A stretch of 64,000 nt of DNA from NCBI GenBank assembly GCA_948567375.1, contig OX419760.1, forward strand, positions 62,864,911-62,928,910. Reading direction: 5' to 3'. Both the position numbers and the translations under genes were made by a program. Positions 51,124 to 61,043 of the stretch are shown here, in pieces. How positions within the stretch are numbered: the first letter of the stretch is position 1; each line of letters begins with the position of its first letter. Below the pieces are notes generated by a model that worked only from the letters and a program-made list of their open reading frames with translations, was not told the DNA's origin and did not search any database. This stretch comes from Lunularia cruciata. Taxonomy: Eukaryota > Streptophyta > Marchantiopsida > Lunulariales > Lunulariaceae.

Positions 51124-51811
51124 TGAGCCGGCCTGTCTCTCACTCAAGATGAACCTCTGATGGCTATTATGGTAGCGCACCATGGACTAAGAAGGCAAGG
51201 AACCCAAACTCCATCATACTCCTCCAAGGCTAACACTCCAAGACTCAAGACATTGCTCACTTGAAAACTCAATGAGAGAGAGATAGTTGCAAATGAAAGG
51301 ATGATGAGTACCTCCTCACCCCTTGTTTATATACTTGTGAAATAGTTACGTACCAAAGTTACTAATTACCATAGTAACTCAAGTTACTAGACTAAAAGTC
51401 AAGTAAAGTCAAAAAGTAGAAAGGAATATCCATTCACATGGGCATATTCCCCTAAGCATGTGGTCTTATCTTGACCCAACCACTAAGTCAAGGATTCCTT
51501 CACATGGGCTATCCTTGGAATAAAGAAGAATCCAAAAGAAAAAGGTTTGTGGGCCCAAGAGTTCTCAACTCTTTCCTCAAAGCCAAACACCTAGGAATAA
51601 TGCCAAGTCAACACACTAAAATCCAAAATAGTGGTGCTCATCTTTTCTACTTCCTCTAAAGTAAGGTCCACTCTATCTTAGCTATGACTAACTTTAGCAA
51701 ACCATGACTAATATAGAACCATCCTTTATCTCTATAAATAATATCTCTTAAGTACTTGTAATACCAAGCTAAATATTACAATACCACACACATGCACAAA
51801 TGGGTGTTACA
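51124..51811 (-). repeat. 3' LTR of element 4
   Basis: On the minus strand it begins TGTAACACCC and ends at 51,124 with a CA end. It is nearly identical to 58,255-58,944. The purine-rich 'ccgggagtaaa' (minus strand, 51,812-51,822) just upstream is the probable polypurine tract. Confidence 0.92.
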
Positions 51812-51859
51812 TTTACTCCCGGACTAAGTTTTCACTTTGTCCTCAAAGTGAAGGTCTCT

Positions 51860-52321
51860 CTACCTTCTATGGTACATCTTCAACTTATCATGGTTAATCC
51901 TATCAAAGTGTCTTCCTCCCAACTCCTTGAGATCATAGGTGTAATTGCCCCACACCTTCTTCACTATGAAAGGTCCAAAGTACTTAGGTAAAAACTTCTT
52001 TTGCACTCTCTTGAATCGAATGGAATCAAACAACATTACCCAATCACCTTCTTTGAAAGGCTCTACCTTCTTCTTGCCTTGCCTCTTATCATAGCTCTCC
52101 TTTTGTTTCCTTTGGGCTTGCTCCACTCGAACCATAGCAACTGCTCTTGCCTCTTCCAACTCCATGAGTTGTTCCTTCCTTGACTTCTCTGCATCACCTC
52201 CTTGTGCTTTCTTCAATTTCCTATGAATGCTTTGGAAGGTAGGAAGATCAAAGTGAATAGGTAAGGTAGACTCAATACCATACACCAATTGAAATGGAGA
52301 ATATCCGGTGGAAGTCTTCAT
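51860..52321 (-). pseudogene. Integrase C-terminal part of element 4
   Basis: Reads 'TGYSPFQLVYGIESTLPIHF', a basic linker, then 'SYDKRQGKKKVEPFKEGDWV', 'KKFLPKYFGPFIVKKVW' (GPY/F-like module) and 'RHFDRINHDKLKMY'. It ends without a chromodomain. An in-frame TGA just upstream (about 52,335), where 'W' is expected between 'HAVL' and 'EYRTT', separates it from the core. The change is consistent with TGG to TGA. Confidence 0.8.
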
Positions 52322-52336
52322 GGTTGTCCTATACTC

Positions 52337-52630
52337 TCACAAAACTGCATGAATCCTCTTGTCCCAATGATGTTTAGCCCCCTCCATTTCTGCATCTTTG
52401 GCCAACATCATGCACAAGGTCTGATTGGTTCTCTCTGCCAAGCCATTGGAATTTGGCTTATAGGATGTAGTTACTCTATGTGTGATAGAGAAATGTCGTA
52501 GCATGGCTGTAGTAATGCTTCCTATAAACTCTCCTCCTCTTTCAGAAACCAACTCCAAAGGGCATCCAAACCTAGTGATAATGCGTTCATAAAGAAATCT
52601 ACCCACTTCATCTTCATTCTTGTCCCTCAA
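52337..52630 (-). pseudogene. Integrase catalytic core segment of element 4
   Basis: Contains 'FGCPLELVSERGGEF' where the family has '(V/I)SDRG'; the second catalytic Asp is Glu. It is followed by 'HRVTTSYKPNSNGLAERTN' with the catalytic Glu present. A TGA about 52,645, where the Trp of a 'LTKWVEA'-type motif is expected, breaks it from the upstream part. Strand transfer is probably lost. Confidence 0.78.
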
Positions 52631-52645
52631 TGGTCTAGCCTCAAC

Positions 52646-53713
52646 TCACTTGGTAAGGTAATCAGTAACTACCACAATGTACCAATTGTTCCTTGGGGTT
52701 CTATTGAGAGGACCTACAAAATCAATTCCCCACTTCTCAAAAGGTCCTAGCAATGGAATTGATCTAAGTGGTGGAGTGGATGTAGACTTTCTAGCAAAAG
52801 CTTGACAAACATGACAAGTTTTGCAATAATCAAGACAATCCTTGAAAATCCTTCTCCAATGGTAACCTGCATCTAGAATCTTGAAAGCAGTCACCTTTCT
52901 TGCAAAGTGTCCTCCACATACTAAGCCTTCATGAAACTCCTTTATGAGTAGGATAGACTCTTCCTTACCCACTGCTCTTCGAAGTAGACCATCTGCTCCT
53001 TGGTGAAAAAGAATATCCTCCACCATTATGTAAGGTCTAGATCTTGCTGCAAGGGCCTTCCTCTCCCTAGCATGCATCCCTTCTGGATAGTTACCTCTTG
53101 TCACAAAATCCACAATCTCCTTGTACTCCATTGGAACCTCTTGAGTGATTGAGATTGTCATGAGCTCCTCATCCGGGAAGGAATCATCCACTGGCTCATC
53201 TCCATCATGATCATAGGCTCTAGATAATAAATCAGCATTTGCATGTTTCTTTCTTGGCCTATCTTCAATGGTGTAGTCATACTCAGACAAGAGTATCATC
53301 CACCTTGCTAGTCTCCCTTCAACATTAGGCTTGTTGAAGATGTACTTCAAAGCCTTGTGATCCGTGACAATGGTGGCTTTCCCTCCAATCAAGTAGTGTC
53401 TAAACTTCTTGAGACCAAAGATCACTGCCAACCCTTCTCTCTCCGTGACAGAGTAGTTCTTCTCTGCTGAAACCATCTGCCTACTAGCATAAGCTATTGG
53501 ATGATCATGCCCATCTTGGTCTAATTGACTAAGAGTGCATCCTATAGCTACATTAGAAGCATCAGTGTAGAGGATGAAAGGCTTACTCCAATCAGGTTTA
53601 GCAAGAATTGGAGCTACAACAAGGGATTGCTTGAGCTCCTCAAAAGCTTTGAGAGCCTCCTTGTCCTCCAAAATCACTATGTAATCTACACCCTTCTTCA
53701 TGTAGATGGTCAA
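52646..53713 (-). pseudogene. RNase H and N-terminal integrase of element 4
   Basis: 355 open codons. RNase H shows 'LYTDASNVAIGCTLSQ', 'NYSVTEREGLAVIF' and 'IVTDHKALKYIF'. The integrase zinc region is 'EFHEGLVCGGHFA...CKTCHVCQAF', then the first core Asp in 'WGIDFVGPL' and 'IVVVTDYLTK'. The frame ends at a TGA replacing the conserved Trp. It is otherwise well preserved, matching a recent insertion. Confidence 0.85.
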
Positions 53714-53755
53714 TGCATAAGCCTTGTTGGAAAATGAGAAGATGAACCTCCTATA

Positions 53756-54364
53756 CTATCCAACCATCCCCAAGAATTGGCGTAACTTTGTCAAGCTTGA
53801 AGGGAATGGAAGGTCTGAGATTTTCCTTACCTTCTCAAGATCAACTGCTATTCCATCCTTGGAGATGATGTGCCCCAAAAGTAGACCTTCTTCACATCCA
53901 AAAATGCACTTCTCTGGGTTGAGTGATGCATTTGCCTCATCTAAGCATTGCAAGACTTTGATTAGGTGTTCAAAGTGCTCCTCCTTGCTCCCATAGACAC
54001 AAAAGTCATCAATGAAGTCTCTCACAAATTTCCCAATGAAAGGTTCAAATACCTTGTTCATGAACCGTTGGAATGTGGCTGGAGCATTGCAAAGCCCAAA
54101 AGGCATGACCTTGAAAGCATAAGTTCCCCAAGGTGTGGTGAACGTGGTGAGTTGTTGATGCTCTGGTGCAATCTTGATTTGGTTGTATCCACTATAACCA
54201 TCTCCAAAACTGTACCTCTCATGACTTGCAACCTCCTCCAAGATCTCATCAATGAATGGCAATGGGTAGTAGTCCTTCTTGGTAACAGCATTGAGCTTCT
54301 TGTAATCCACACATACCTGAAGCTTGCCATTCTTTTTCTTCACAATGACAATTGGAGCACCCAT
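53756..54364 (-). pseudogene. Reverse transcriptase core of element 4
   Basis: Contains 'PIVIVKKKNGKLQVCVDYKK', 'YYPLPFIDEILEEVASH', 'DGYSGYNQI' (motif A), 'FKVMPFGLCNAPATFQRFMN' and the catalytic 'RDFIDDFCVYG' (motif C). This resembles Athila/Tat RTs rather than chromoviruses. A frameshift near 54,355 separates it from the upstream connector 54,552-54,340, and a second lies near 54,545. Confidence 0.87.
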
Positions 54365-54524
54365 TCTAAATTCTCCACCTCAAAGATAAATCTAGCCTCC
54401 TTGAGCTTATCAATCTCCTCCTTCACAACCAAAGATATTGGTGGGCTAATGCGATGTTGCTTTTGGCGGATTGGTCTTGCATGTGACTCCACCTCTATCT
54501 TGTGCTCCTCCAAGGTGACTTCCT

Positions 54525-55724
54525 TCAAATCCTTGTAACTAAAAGCAAACACATGGATGACTTGCAGAAAATCTCCTCAAATCTCACCTTCTCCTCCTTG
54601 GTAACATTTGGGCCATACTTGAGGGTAGATAACCTTCTCTCTACCTCCTCAAGTGTCAATGGTGATTTATCTGGGTCCTTCAAAACCTCAGGCTTAGGTG
54701 CAAAATCCATAGCACACAAAGGATACACATCTGAATCAGATTCAGATTCATCCTCCTCCGTGGAAGTCTCCTCTTCCATGCTTGTGTCCACACCTGAAAC
54801 TCCTTCTTCAGAATCTGATTCCCAATAATCAAAAGATGGGGTATCTGAATGTGAAGTGTTGGTGGTGTTAGTCACAAGAACAGTGACTCTATGGTTTGAT
54901 GGCCCAATACTCAAGTACCCTTTGTGCCATCGATCAGTTGTGCGTGCTGCTCTCAACCATGGCCTCCCAAGAAGTAAGTCATAGCTTGAATCCTTCAAGA
55001 CTTGGAAAGTCATGAGATTTTGAACTCCCATAATTGAAACTACCACCTTATCCATCACCCCTACTGGTCGAACTTGTTGCTTGTTTGCCATGCTCACCAC
55101 AAATGTTGAAGGTCTTGAGGGTATCATACCCAACTTCTTCATCAACCTTTCTGACATGGCATTCACTGCTGATCCTCCATCAACCAATGCATCCTTGATG
55201 TTGTGACCATTCACTCTCACATCAATCTTGGAGGCATATTCACAAGCCTCCCATGGTGCTAGCTTGGCATCCACCACCCCCAGTGATATTGGAACTTTTG
55301 CCTTCTTCTTCTTCTTGCTCCTTGTAGAACTCAAACCACCTCTAAGCTCCTTTCTCAAGGTAGGGTTCAAAGCAATTAATTGGCCCACTGTGATATTAGC
55401 CTTGTGACTACCAACATCCTCCAACACATTGTAGTTCCATTGTTGCTTTGAGATCAAGAAGTCCTCCATCCCCAACTTCTTCCTTGGAGTCTTTGTTGTT
55501 GATGGTGTTGAGGTGCGAGTGCTCCTAGTAGACATAGGAGTATCCTTGCTTGAAGTAAATCCTTGAGAAGAGTGAACATCCTTTGCAAAACGAGCTCTCT
55601 TCTTCTCTTGTGCCAAAAGCTCCAAATTAAGACCCTTGGAGTTTGAGCACTCTCCCCTCTCATACTTGCTCTCCACCACATCTATGGATGCTATCCCCTT
55701 ACCTTTTTTGGGATTAGGAGCCAC
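54525..55724 (-). pseudogene. gag C-terminus and protease part of element 4
   Basis: The 399-codon frame is in phase with gag (56,684). It carries a linker and then the protease, with 'IKDALVDGGSAVNAMSERLM' (DGGS active site, as in non-chromoviral plant elements) and 'LLLGRPWL'. An acidic tail follows ('MEEETSTEEDESESDSD') before the RT. The frame ends by a frameshift just before the RT connector. Confidence 0.8.
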
Positions 55725-56684
55725 TTGGGTTTCACTACCTCCTTCTTTCCCTCTATTGGCTCCCTCATAACCCCTTCCTCCATGGTAAGTGGAATTTGGG
55801 CAATTCCTTTGGATATGGCCTCTTCCTCCACAACCAAAACAATTTCTATCATTGAAATTGTTGGCTGGTTGGCCTCCTCAATATGGATAGTTTCCATAAC
55901 TCCTAGGCCCTCTCCCTACATTCTGATCCACCTCTCTCTTCTCCCATAGTTGCACCACATTGATCTTGAGATCTGCAAGTTGTTCTGTGATGGTTTGGAG
56001 TGGATCTTTTGGTGGAGGTGCAAGAACTGGAGCAACTATTACTTGTGGTGCAACCCTTGTCACCAAAGTATCAGAAGTTCCACCATACTTGTAGCCTTGA
56101 GGAGGATGCACAACCTCCTTCACCACCAAATCACTCTCATCCCCTTCCAAACTCTCCTCCATACGAATTGCGATCTTGATAGCTTCAACCTTGGAAGAAG
56201 GTTTCTCATATCTCACCTTGCTTCTAATTTGTGGTCTCAATCCTCCCACAAAATTCTTGGTGAGCATGGCCCCTATGCCAATCATTGTAGTCTCCACATC
56301 ATCCCCACCCTTCCTCAACACTATGCGAAATCTGGACTCCAACTTTTCCACTCTTTCCACATAGACTCTCACTTTCTCTCCATCTCCTTGCTTGAGAAAT
56401 GTAACCTCACTCATCAATCTCTCATAACTCTCATCAGGAAGAAAGTTCTCAATGAGTGCTGAAGTCAAAGTCTCCCAAGACTCCTCTTCCCCCTCTCTCC
56501 TCTCTCTCTTTTGGTATTCTGACTCATACCATGTAAGTGTTGCATCCTCAAAGAAATCTGGTAATAATGAGGCCCACTCATTCTTCCTCCTCTCATTGTT
56601 TCTTATGCAAGCTCTCTTGAAGTCTCTCACAAAGGCCTCCACATCTTCTCCATCCTTGCCAAAGAAAACTGGAAGTTTTCCCAT
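55725..56684 (-). pseudogene. gag of element 4 with one premature TGA
   Basis: Begins with ATG at 56,684 and reads 'MGKLPVFFGKDGEDVEAFVR', 'LLPDFFEDATLTWYESEYQ', 'ENFLPDESYERLM' and 'FVGGLRPQIRSKV', a typical gag capsid region. A TGA at 55,878-55,880 precedes the zinc knuckle CFGCGGRGHIQRNC (about 55,840-55,800), and the frame then stays open into the protease. A single nonsense change therefore truncates an originally continuous gag-protease frame. Confidence 0.85.
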
Positions 56685-56920
56685 CTTAACCCCTCACTAT
56701 CTTTCTTTTCTCTCAAAATTTTTTTTTCTCTTTTCTTTTCTCTCACTCTATTACTAATAGAGTATATACATGACTAACACCATCTGAGAATAATCCACTC
56801 TAGGGAAAACAAAAGGTTCAGGTTGCTCCAAGATTTCTATAGCAACATCAAATCCTAGAGTGCATATTAATCTAACTCTCATGGATAGTTTATCCATAAA
56901 TTGAAAGATTATCTCCATCA

Positions 56921-57394
56921 CTAATCTTGAGAACTAGCTGATGAAGGTGGTAGTATTTTTGTAGTTGTACTAAGACTCTCTCCAAGATCCTTCACCAAAG
57001 TTTCCAAAAGTGCTTTTACTCCACTACACTCATGTCCTTTTGGAAGTCCTTCAACTCCACAAACCTCACACAACTCCTTGGTCTTAGATCTTCTCCCTCC
57101 CAATCTTGGTGAAGAAGGTCCAACATGCAAACCCAAGTCAAGTAAGCCTCTCCTTTCCCTCAATCTCTTGCTCTCAAAGGTCAATGGACATGAACTTGCC
57201 TTATGTCCCTTCTCTCCACATAGAAAACACTTAGACTCACTCTTTCCTCCAAGTGGTGTAGGTTTTTGGATCCTCTCAATACTCTCTTCAAATTCTATTG
57301 TAAACTCTCTTTTCCTCAAATCAACCCCTACAATCACCTCAAACCCTTGGGGCACCTTGCATAATCTCAATTTCCACTCTTGATGACCCTCCAT
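56921..57394 (-). CDS. Accessory zinc-knuckle ORF upstream of gag in element 4
   Basis: 157 intact codons from ATG on the element's coding strand, between the leader and gag. It carries 'CFLCGEKGHKASSCP' (CX2CX4HX4C zinc knuckle, about residues 57-71) and a second Cys/His cluster 'CEVCGVEGLPKGHEC' (about residues 109-123). The N-terminal part is 'WKLRLCKVPQGFEVIVGVDL'. Extra ORFs upstream of gag are known in Ogre/Tat-type elements, but I cannot equate this one with them. It could bind nucleic acid. No stops are present, unlike gag-pol, although selection cannot be judged from one copy. Confidence 0.65.
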   Translation of the reverse strand: MEGHQEWKLRLCKVPQGFEVIVGVDLRKREFTIEFEESIERIQKPTPLGGKSESKCFLCGEKGHKASSCPLTFESKRLRERRGLLDLGLHVGPSSPRLGGRRSKTKELCEVCGVEGLPKGHECSGVKALLETLVKDLGESLSTTTKILPPSSASSQD

Positions 57395-58042
57395 GTTCCC
57401 AAGATGAATCTAAACACTCAAACATGCTTTTTGTTGATCTCAAACTTCTCATGCATGAGATCTCCACTCTGCAGAATTGACCCTTCCTCACAATGTCACT
57501 CAAATCTCCCAACCAATATGTCACAGTCCTCTGAAATTTTTCACACTTGATTACAACTCCAGGGCGTCCTTCCCTGCAAAATTTCAAATCTTTTTATCAA
57601 GCCATTTGGCCTAGACATCTTTCTATTCAGCACCCATATTTCAGATTTGGTCTGAAAACCACCCCCCCCCACTTCAAAAACTCATTTCTCCCTGCGCAAG
57701 AACGATCTCTTTCTAATTTTTGTGGCAGCAGGTAGGATACAATGCACTGAATTTTCTTGGAAATTTTCAGGATAATTCACTTAAAATTGAAGAAATGCCA
57801 GACTCTGTACAATTTTCCAGAGAGCATGCAGTTGCGGGAGCACTTTACCCTATCAACTTTCAAAAATTCTAGCCCAGTGCGCATAGAAGCTCTCACAATA
57901 ATTTCAAGTGTGCTAACTAAAAGATAACCCAAGCTATCCTGTGTAGAAATCTCAAGTCCAGATCTCAAACTTGAGATTTTGCCCAAAATCACCTTAATCC
58001 CCAAAATCTGCAATACACCTCACACAATCTCTCCAATTTCTC
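57395..58042 (-). other. Leader region of element 4, no clear gene
   Basis: Untranslated-looking sequence between the small leader ORF and the accessory ORF. Short frames exist (57,587-57,339; 58,013-57,777) but have no recognisable content. Confidence 0.4.
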
Positions 58043-58213
58043 TCATGTGTACAAGATGTACAAAATCACCTCAAAGATATCATAATGAACTACAGGGTAT
58101 ACAAATAGATCTTGGTTCTCTAACATAAGTTCAGCCCTCTCCTCTCCTAATGTTCTCTCCAAGTGAGCTCTCATAGCCTCCTTCTGCCTAATGTAGAATT
58201 GGACGCGGAACAT
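58043..58213 (-). CDS. Small leader ORF of element 4 (same unknown domain as element 3 leader ORFs)
   Basis: 56 codons from ATG, 20 nt after the primer-site region. It reads 'MFRVQFYIRQKEAMRAHLER', then 'LGEERAELML', 'FVYPVVHYD' and 'EVILYILYT'. The pattern FxVxxxIR-x(3)-MR, (F/L)GEE, V-x-P-x-V, V-I-x-x-I-L is shared with the two leader ORFs of element 3 (47,056-47,277 and 47,282-47,485), although the two elements belong to different Ty3/gypsy branches. Function is unknown. Confidence 0.5.
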   Translation of the reverse strand: MFRVQFYIRQKEAMRAHLERTLGEERAELMLENQDLFVYPVVHYDIFEVILYILYT

Positions 58214-58232
58214 TATCTTGCCTTCTAGAGAG

Positions 58233-58252
58233 GTCCCAGCAACGGAACCAAA
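58233..58252 (-). other. Primer-binding-site region of element 4
   Basis: On the minus strand, tggttccgttgctggga starts a few T bases after the 5' LTR end. It resembles in position and form the 'TGGCGCCGTTGCC' sites of plant Athila/Tat elements but differs in sequence. I cannot name the tRNA. Confidence 0.5.
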
Positions 58253-58254
58253 AA

Positions 58255-58944
58255 TGTAAGTCGTCCTGTCTCTCACTCAGGATGAACCTCTGATGGCTAT
58301 TATGGTAGCGCACCATGGACTAAGAAGGCAAGGAACTCAAACTCCATCATACTCCTCCAAGGCTAACACTCCAAGACTCAAGACATTGCTCACTTGAAAA
58401 CTCAATGAGAGAGAGATAGTTGCAAATGAAAGGATGATGAGTACCTCCTCACCCCTTGTTTATATACTTGTGAAATAGTTACGTACCAAAGTTACTAATT
58501 ACCGTAGTAACTCAAGTTACTAGACTAAAAGTCAAGTAAAGTCAAAAAGTAGAAAGGAATATCCATTCACATGGGCATATTCCCCTAAGCATGTGGTCTT
58601 ATCTTGACCCAACCACTAAGTCAAGGATTCCTTCACATGGGCTATCCTTGGAATAAAGAAGAATCCAAAAGAAAAAGGTTTGCGGGCCCAAGAGTTCTCA
58701 ACTCTTTCCTCAAAGCCAAACACCTAGGAATAATGCCAAGTCAACACACTAAAATCCAAAATAGTGGTGCTCATCTTTTCTACTTCCTCTAAAGTAAGGT
58801 CCACTCTATCTTAGCTATGACTAACTTTAGCAAACCATGACTAATATAGAACCATCCTTTATCTCTATAAATAATATCTCTTAAGTACTTGTAATACCAA
58901 GCTAAATATTACAATACCACACACATGCACAAATGGGTGTTACA
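58255..58944 (-). repeat. 5' LTR of element 4
   Basis: Minus-strand LTR from TGTAACACCC (58,944) to CTTACA (58,255). It differs from the 3' LTR at only a few sites (for example caggatg/caagatg, aactcaa/aacccaa, accgtag/accatag, tttgcggg/tttgtggg) plus a 2-base terminal difference. Confidence 0.92.
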
Positions 58945-58950
58945 AGCTTG

Positions 58951-59859
58951 TCTCGAGTACTCATCACCGATAGAGGCACCCAATTCACCAGTTTGTTTTG
59001 GCAAACACTCTTTGGTTTCTTCAAAACCAAGTTGGCCATGTCTACAACTTACCACCCACAAATAGATGGCCAAACAGAGCGGGCCAATCGCACGATCGAA
59101 GACATGTTACGCGGCTTCACCTTGGAAGAGCAAGAGAGGTGGGACACCTTACTACCGTTGGTGGAATTTGCTTACAACAATTCAGTGAATGCCTCCACCC
59201 AGGTCACTCCATTCTTCCTCTTGTATGGTGAGCATCCCTTCACACCTTCTAGCTTGATGAAGATCCGTCCAGTGACTACCAAGGTTGATGCAGTCAACAC
59301 ATTTGTTTCTAGAATCCAACAAGGTGTGGAGAGCGCCAAGCACAGGTTACAGATTGCACAAAATCGACAAAAGCAGTATGTTGATGCACACCGTAGGCAC
59401 ATGGAGTTCAATGTTGGGGATCAAGTGTGGCTATCGACAACCAACCTCACATTAGTTGGATCTCGTAAGCTCAGACCTTGTTTTATTGGGCCTTTCTCGA
59501 TTCTTCGTCGCATCGGCGCTGTGGCCTATCACCTTGAGCTACCACCACACATGAAGATCCATCCAGTGTTCCATGTCTCCCTATTATGCAGATATGCTTC
59601 CCGATCAGGCCAAGGTCCTTCCACACAAGACATTCGACCTTGTCCAACAGTCATTGATGGCATAGAGGAATATGAAGTGGAGCGGATTCTCCAAAAGCGC
59701 ATGCGTGGTACTCGCCATCCGTGGGTGGAATATCTAGTACAATGGAAAGGTTACCCCCTCTATGAAGCAACCTGGGAACCCGCTGCCAATTTGGCACATG
59801 CACCGGTGTTGGTGCAAGCATTTGAGCAACAATTGCACAACGAGGATGTTGCGTCTTAA
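58951..59859 (+). pseudogene. Integrase C-terminal half with chromodomain, element 3
   Basis: Continues the integrase frame interrupted at 51,123: 'RVLITDRGTQF' (second core Asp), 'TTYHPQIDGQTERANRTIED' (catalytic Glu), 'FAYNNSVNASTQVTPF', 'KLRPCFIGPFSILRRIGAVA' (GPY/F module) and 'MKIHPVFHVSLL'. The C-terminal chromodomain is 'YEVERILQKR' ... 'YLVQWKGYPLYEATWEP', typical of chromoviruses, which use it to target heterochromatin. It ends at TAA 59,857. The DDE triad is complete across the two halves. Confidence 0.9.
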
Positions 59860-59870
59860 AAGGAGGGAGG
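59857..59870 (+). other. Polypurine tract of element 3
   Basis: taaaaggagggagg lies immediately before the 3' LTR and overlaps the pol stop codon. It is the expected plus-strand primer for reverse transcription. Confidence 0.8.
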
Positions 59871-59872
59871 TC

Positions 59873-60613
59873 TATAATACCAAGGGTTAGCCATATGATC
59901 TAGATGTGAAATTCGGTTTGGTAACATCTAGAATGATGTTATACAGGATGGTCAAAATAGATCAGATAGAAGTATCACCAAAAGAGTACTTCTACTAATA
60001 GGGCAGAAATCAAAATAGACTTGAGAACCTTAGAACCAATAGCTAGACATATGATTTAAAGGTTAGAATTGGTTTAGTAACATCAGGAAGGATATTACAC
60101 ATGATGGACTAAACAGATCAGAAAGAGGTATCACCAAAAGGGGACTTCTACTAATAGAGTAGGAACCAAAATATGCTTGAAATCTTTGAAGGCAATTTCG
60201 GAGGCCTAAACGGATGAATTAGGCCTTGAAAATGTGTGAGTCCTCCCCCCCACAACAAAGGAAAGGCTGGCCTTCCCTCCCCCTGCTTTGTCTCATCGAG
60301 AGCTTTCCAATGGTACCTTACTCACGTGATTCTGATATTCCTACAGGAAGATTCCCTAAAAGATTCCCTCCGGTCAAAGCTCGTTTGACCAACCAGATAG
60401 GACCTAGACCAGACAGGTCACCCATCCAAGTAAGTAATCCAAGGGTGGAGCTTGCTGACATGTCACCTATTTGTGTTCCTAATCCTATGGTGGAGCTTCC
60501 TTGGAGGAGATCCTCTTTGTCTATATAATAAAGAGAAGGTGCTCCCTTGGAGCATCGAATGTTTGAGTGTGCAATCTATGTTTTCTCTCTTCTCTTGTCC
60601 TCGGAGGATTACA
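59873..60613 (+). repeat. 3' LTR of element 3
   Basis: Starts TATAATACC (one change from the 5' LTR TGTAATACC) and ends GGATTACA, followed by the GGTAT target duplication. It retains the doubled 155-bp internal segment. Confidence 0.92.
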
Positions 60614-60628
60614 GGTATGGAGACATTA

Positions 60629-61040
60629 TGTAAAAGACCAAAACCGAGGAGAGAAATAAGAGAATGGAAACTCACATTGGGACACTTGAATGAGGGAAAA
60701 CTCCAAATGCCTAGCATGAGCTTTGGCTTTGGTATTTATAGGTAGCATACAAGGCCCTTGAGAAGCTTCTCAAGAAGCTTCCTCAAGCTGCTTTCTTAGA
60801 GTGCAAGCCAAGTTAACTAGGAAGCTTCTCAAGAAGCTTCCTTCTAGAAACCGCCTACTTGGCGTGCAAGCTAAGCTAGTTGGAACCTTCTAGAAGCTAC
60901 TTACTTAAGGTGCAAGCTAAGCTAACCGGGAAGCTTCCCAAGAAGCTTCCTAGATACTTCCAGAATATTCTAGGTTAATTTGTCTTATGTGCTACTTCGT
61001 GAGCCTGACTGACTTCGTCGCTAAACTCCATATTGTTACA
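60629..61040 (-). repeat. 3' LTR of element 2
   Basis: On the minus strand it begins TGTAACAATATGG at 61,040 and ends CTTTTACA at 60,629, about 412 bp. It is rich in aagcttct/agaagctt inverted motifs (60,760-60,960). The purine-rich 'gcgggggaata' just upstream on the minus strand is the likely polypurine tract. Confidence 0.75.
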
Positions 61041-61043
61041 TAT

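Larger units (their letters stand above)
51124..58944 (-). mobile_element. Young Athila/Tat-like Ty3/gypsy element (element 4) nested in the element 3 integrase
   Basis: It is bounded by LTRs 51,124-51,811 (3' LTR) and 58,255-58,944 (5' LTR) on the minus strand. The target duplication is GCTTG (51,119-51,123 and 58,946-58,950, with one extra base at 58,945). Besides small terminal differences, only four substitutions, all transitions, were noticed between the roughly 690-bp LTRs, so insertion is recent. The RT type ('FIDDFCVYG', 'DGYSGYNQI') and protease type ('VDGGSAVN'), and lack of a chromodomain, place it in the non-chromoviral branch. Despite its youth it carries several stops and frameshifts, so it is non-autonomous. 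Confidence 0.93.
46160..60613 (+). mobile_element. Ty3/gypsy chromovirus (element 3) with 5-bp target duplication, split by a nested element
   Basis: 5' LTR 46,160-46,915 and 3' LTR 59,873-60,613 flank primer site, gag, protease, RT, RNase H, integrase with chromodomain, and polypurine tract. The target duplication GGTAT is exact (46,155-46,159 and 60,614-60,618). By eye the two LTRs differ at about 30 or more positions in roughly 740, so this copy is much older than the nested one. Element 4 (51,124-58,944) splits the integrase. Without element 4 and one duplicated GCTTG the integrase frame is continuous. Confidence 0.93.

Noticed and set aside
51471-51659. Open frame repeated almost identically at 58,604-58,792
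   Set aside because: It is the same segment of the two element 4 LTRs, on the non-coding strand, not a duplicated gene.
55950-56462. 170-codon + strand frame
   Set aside because: It is a shadow antisense to the well-supported gag of element 4.
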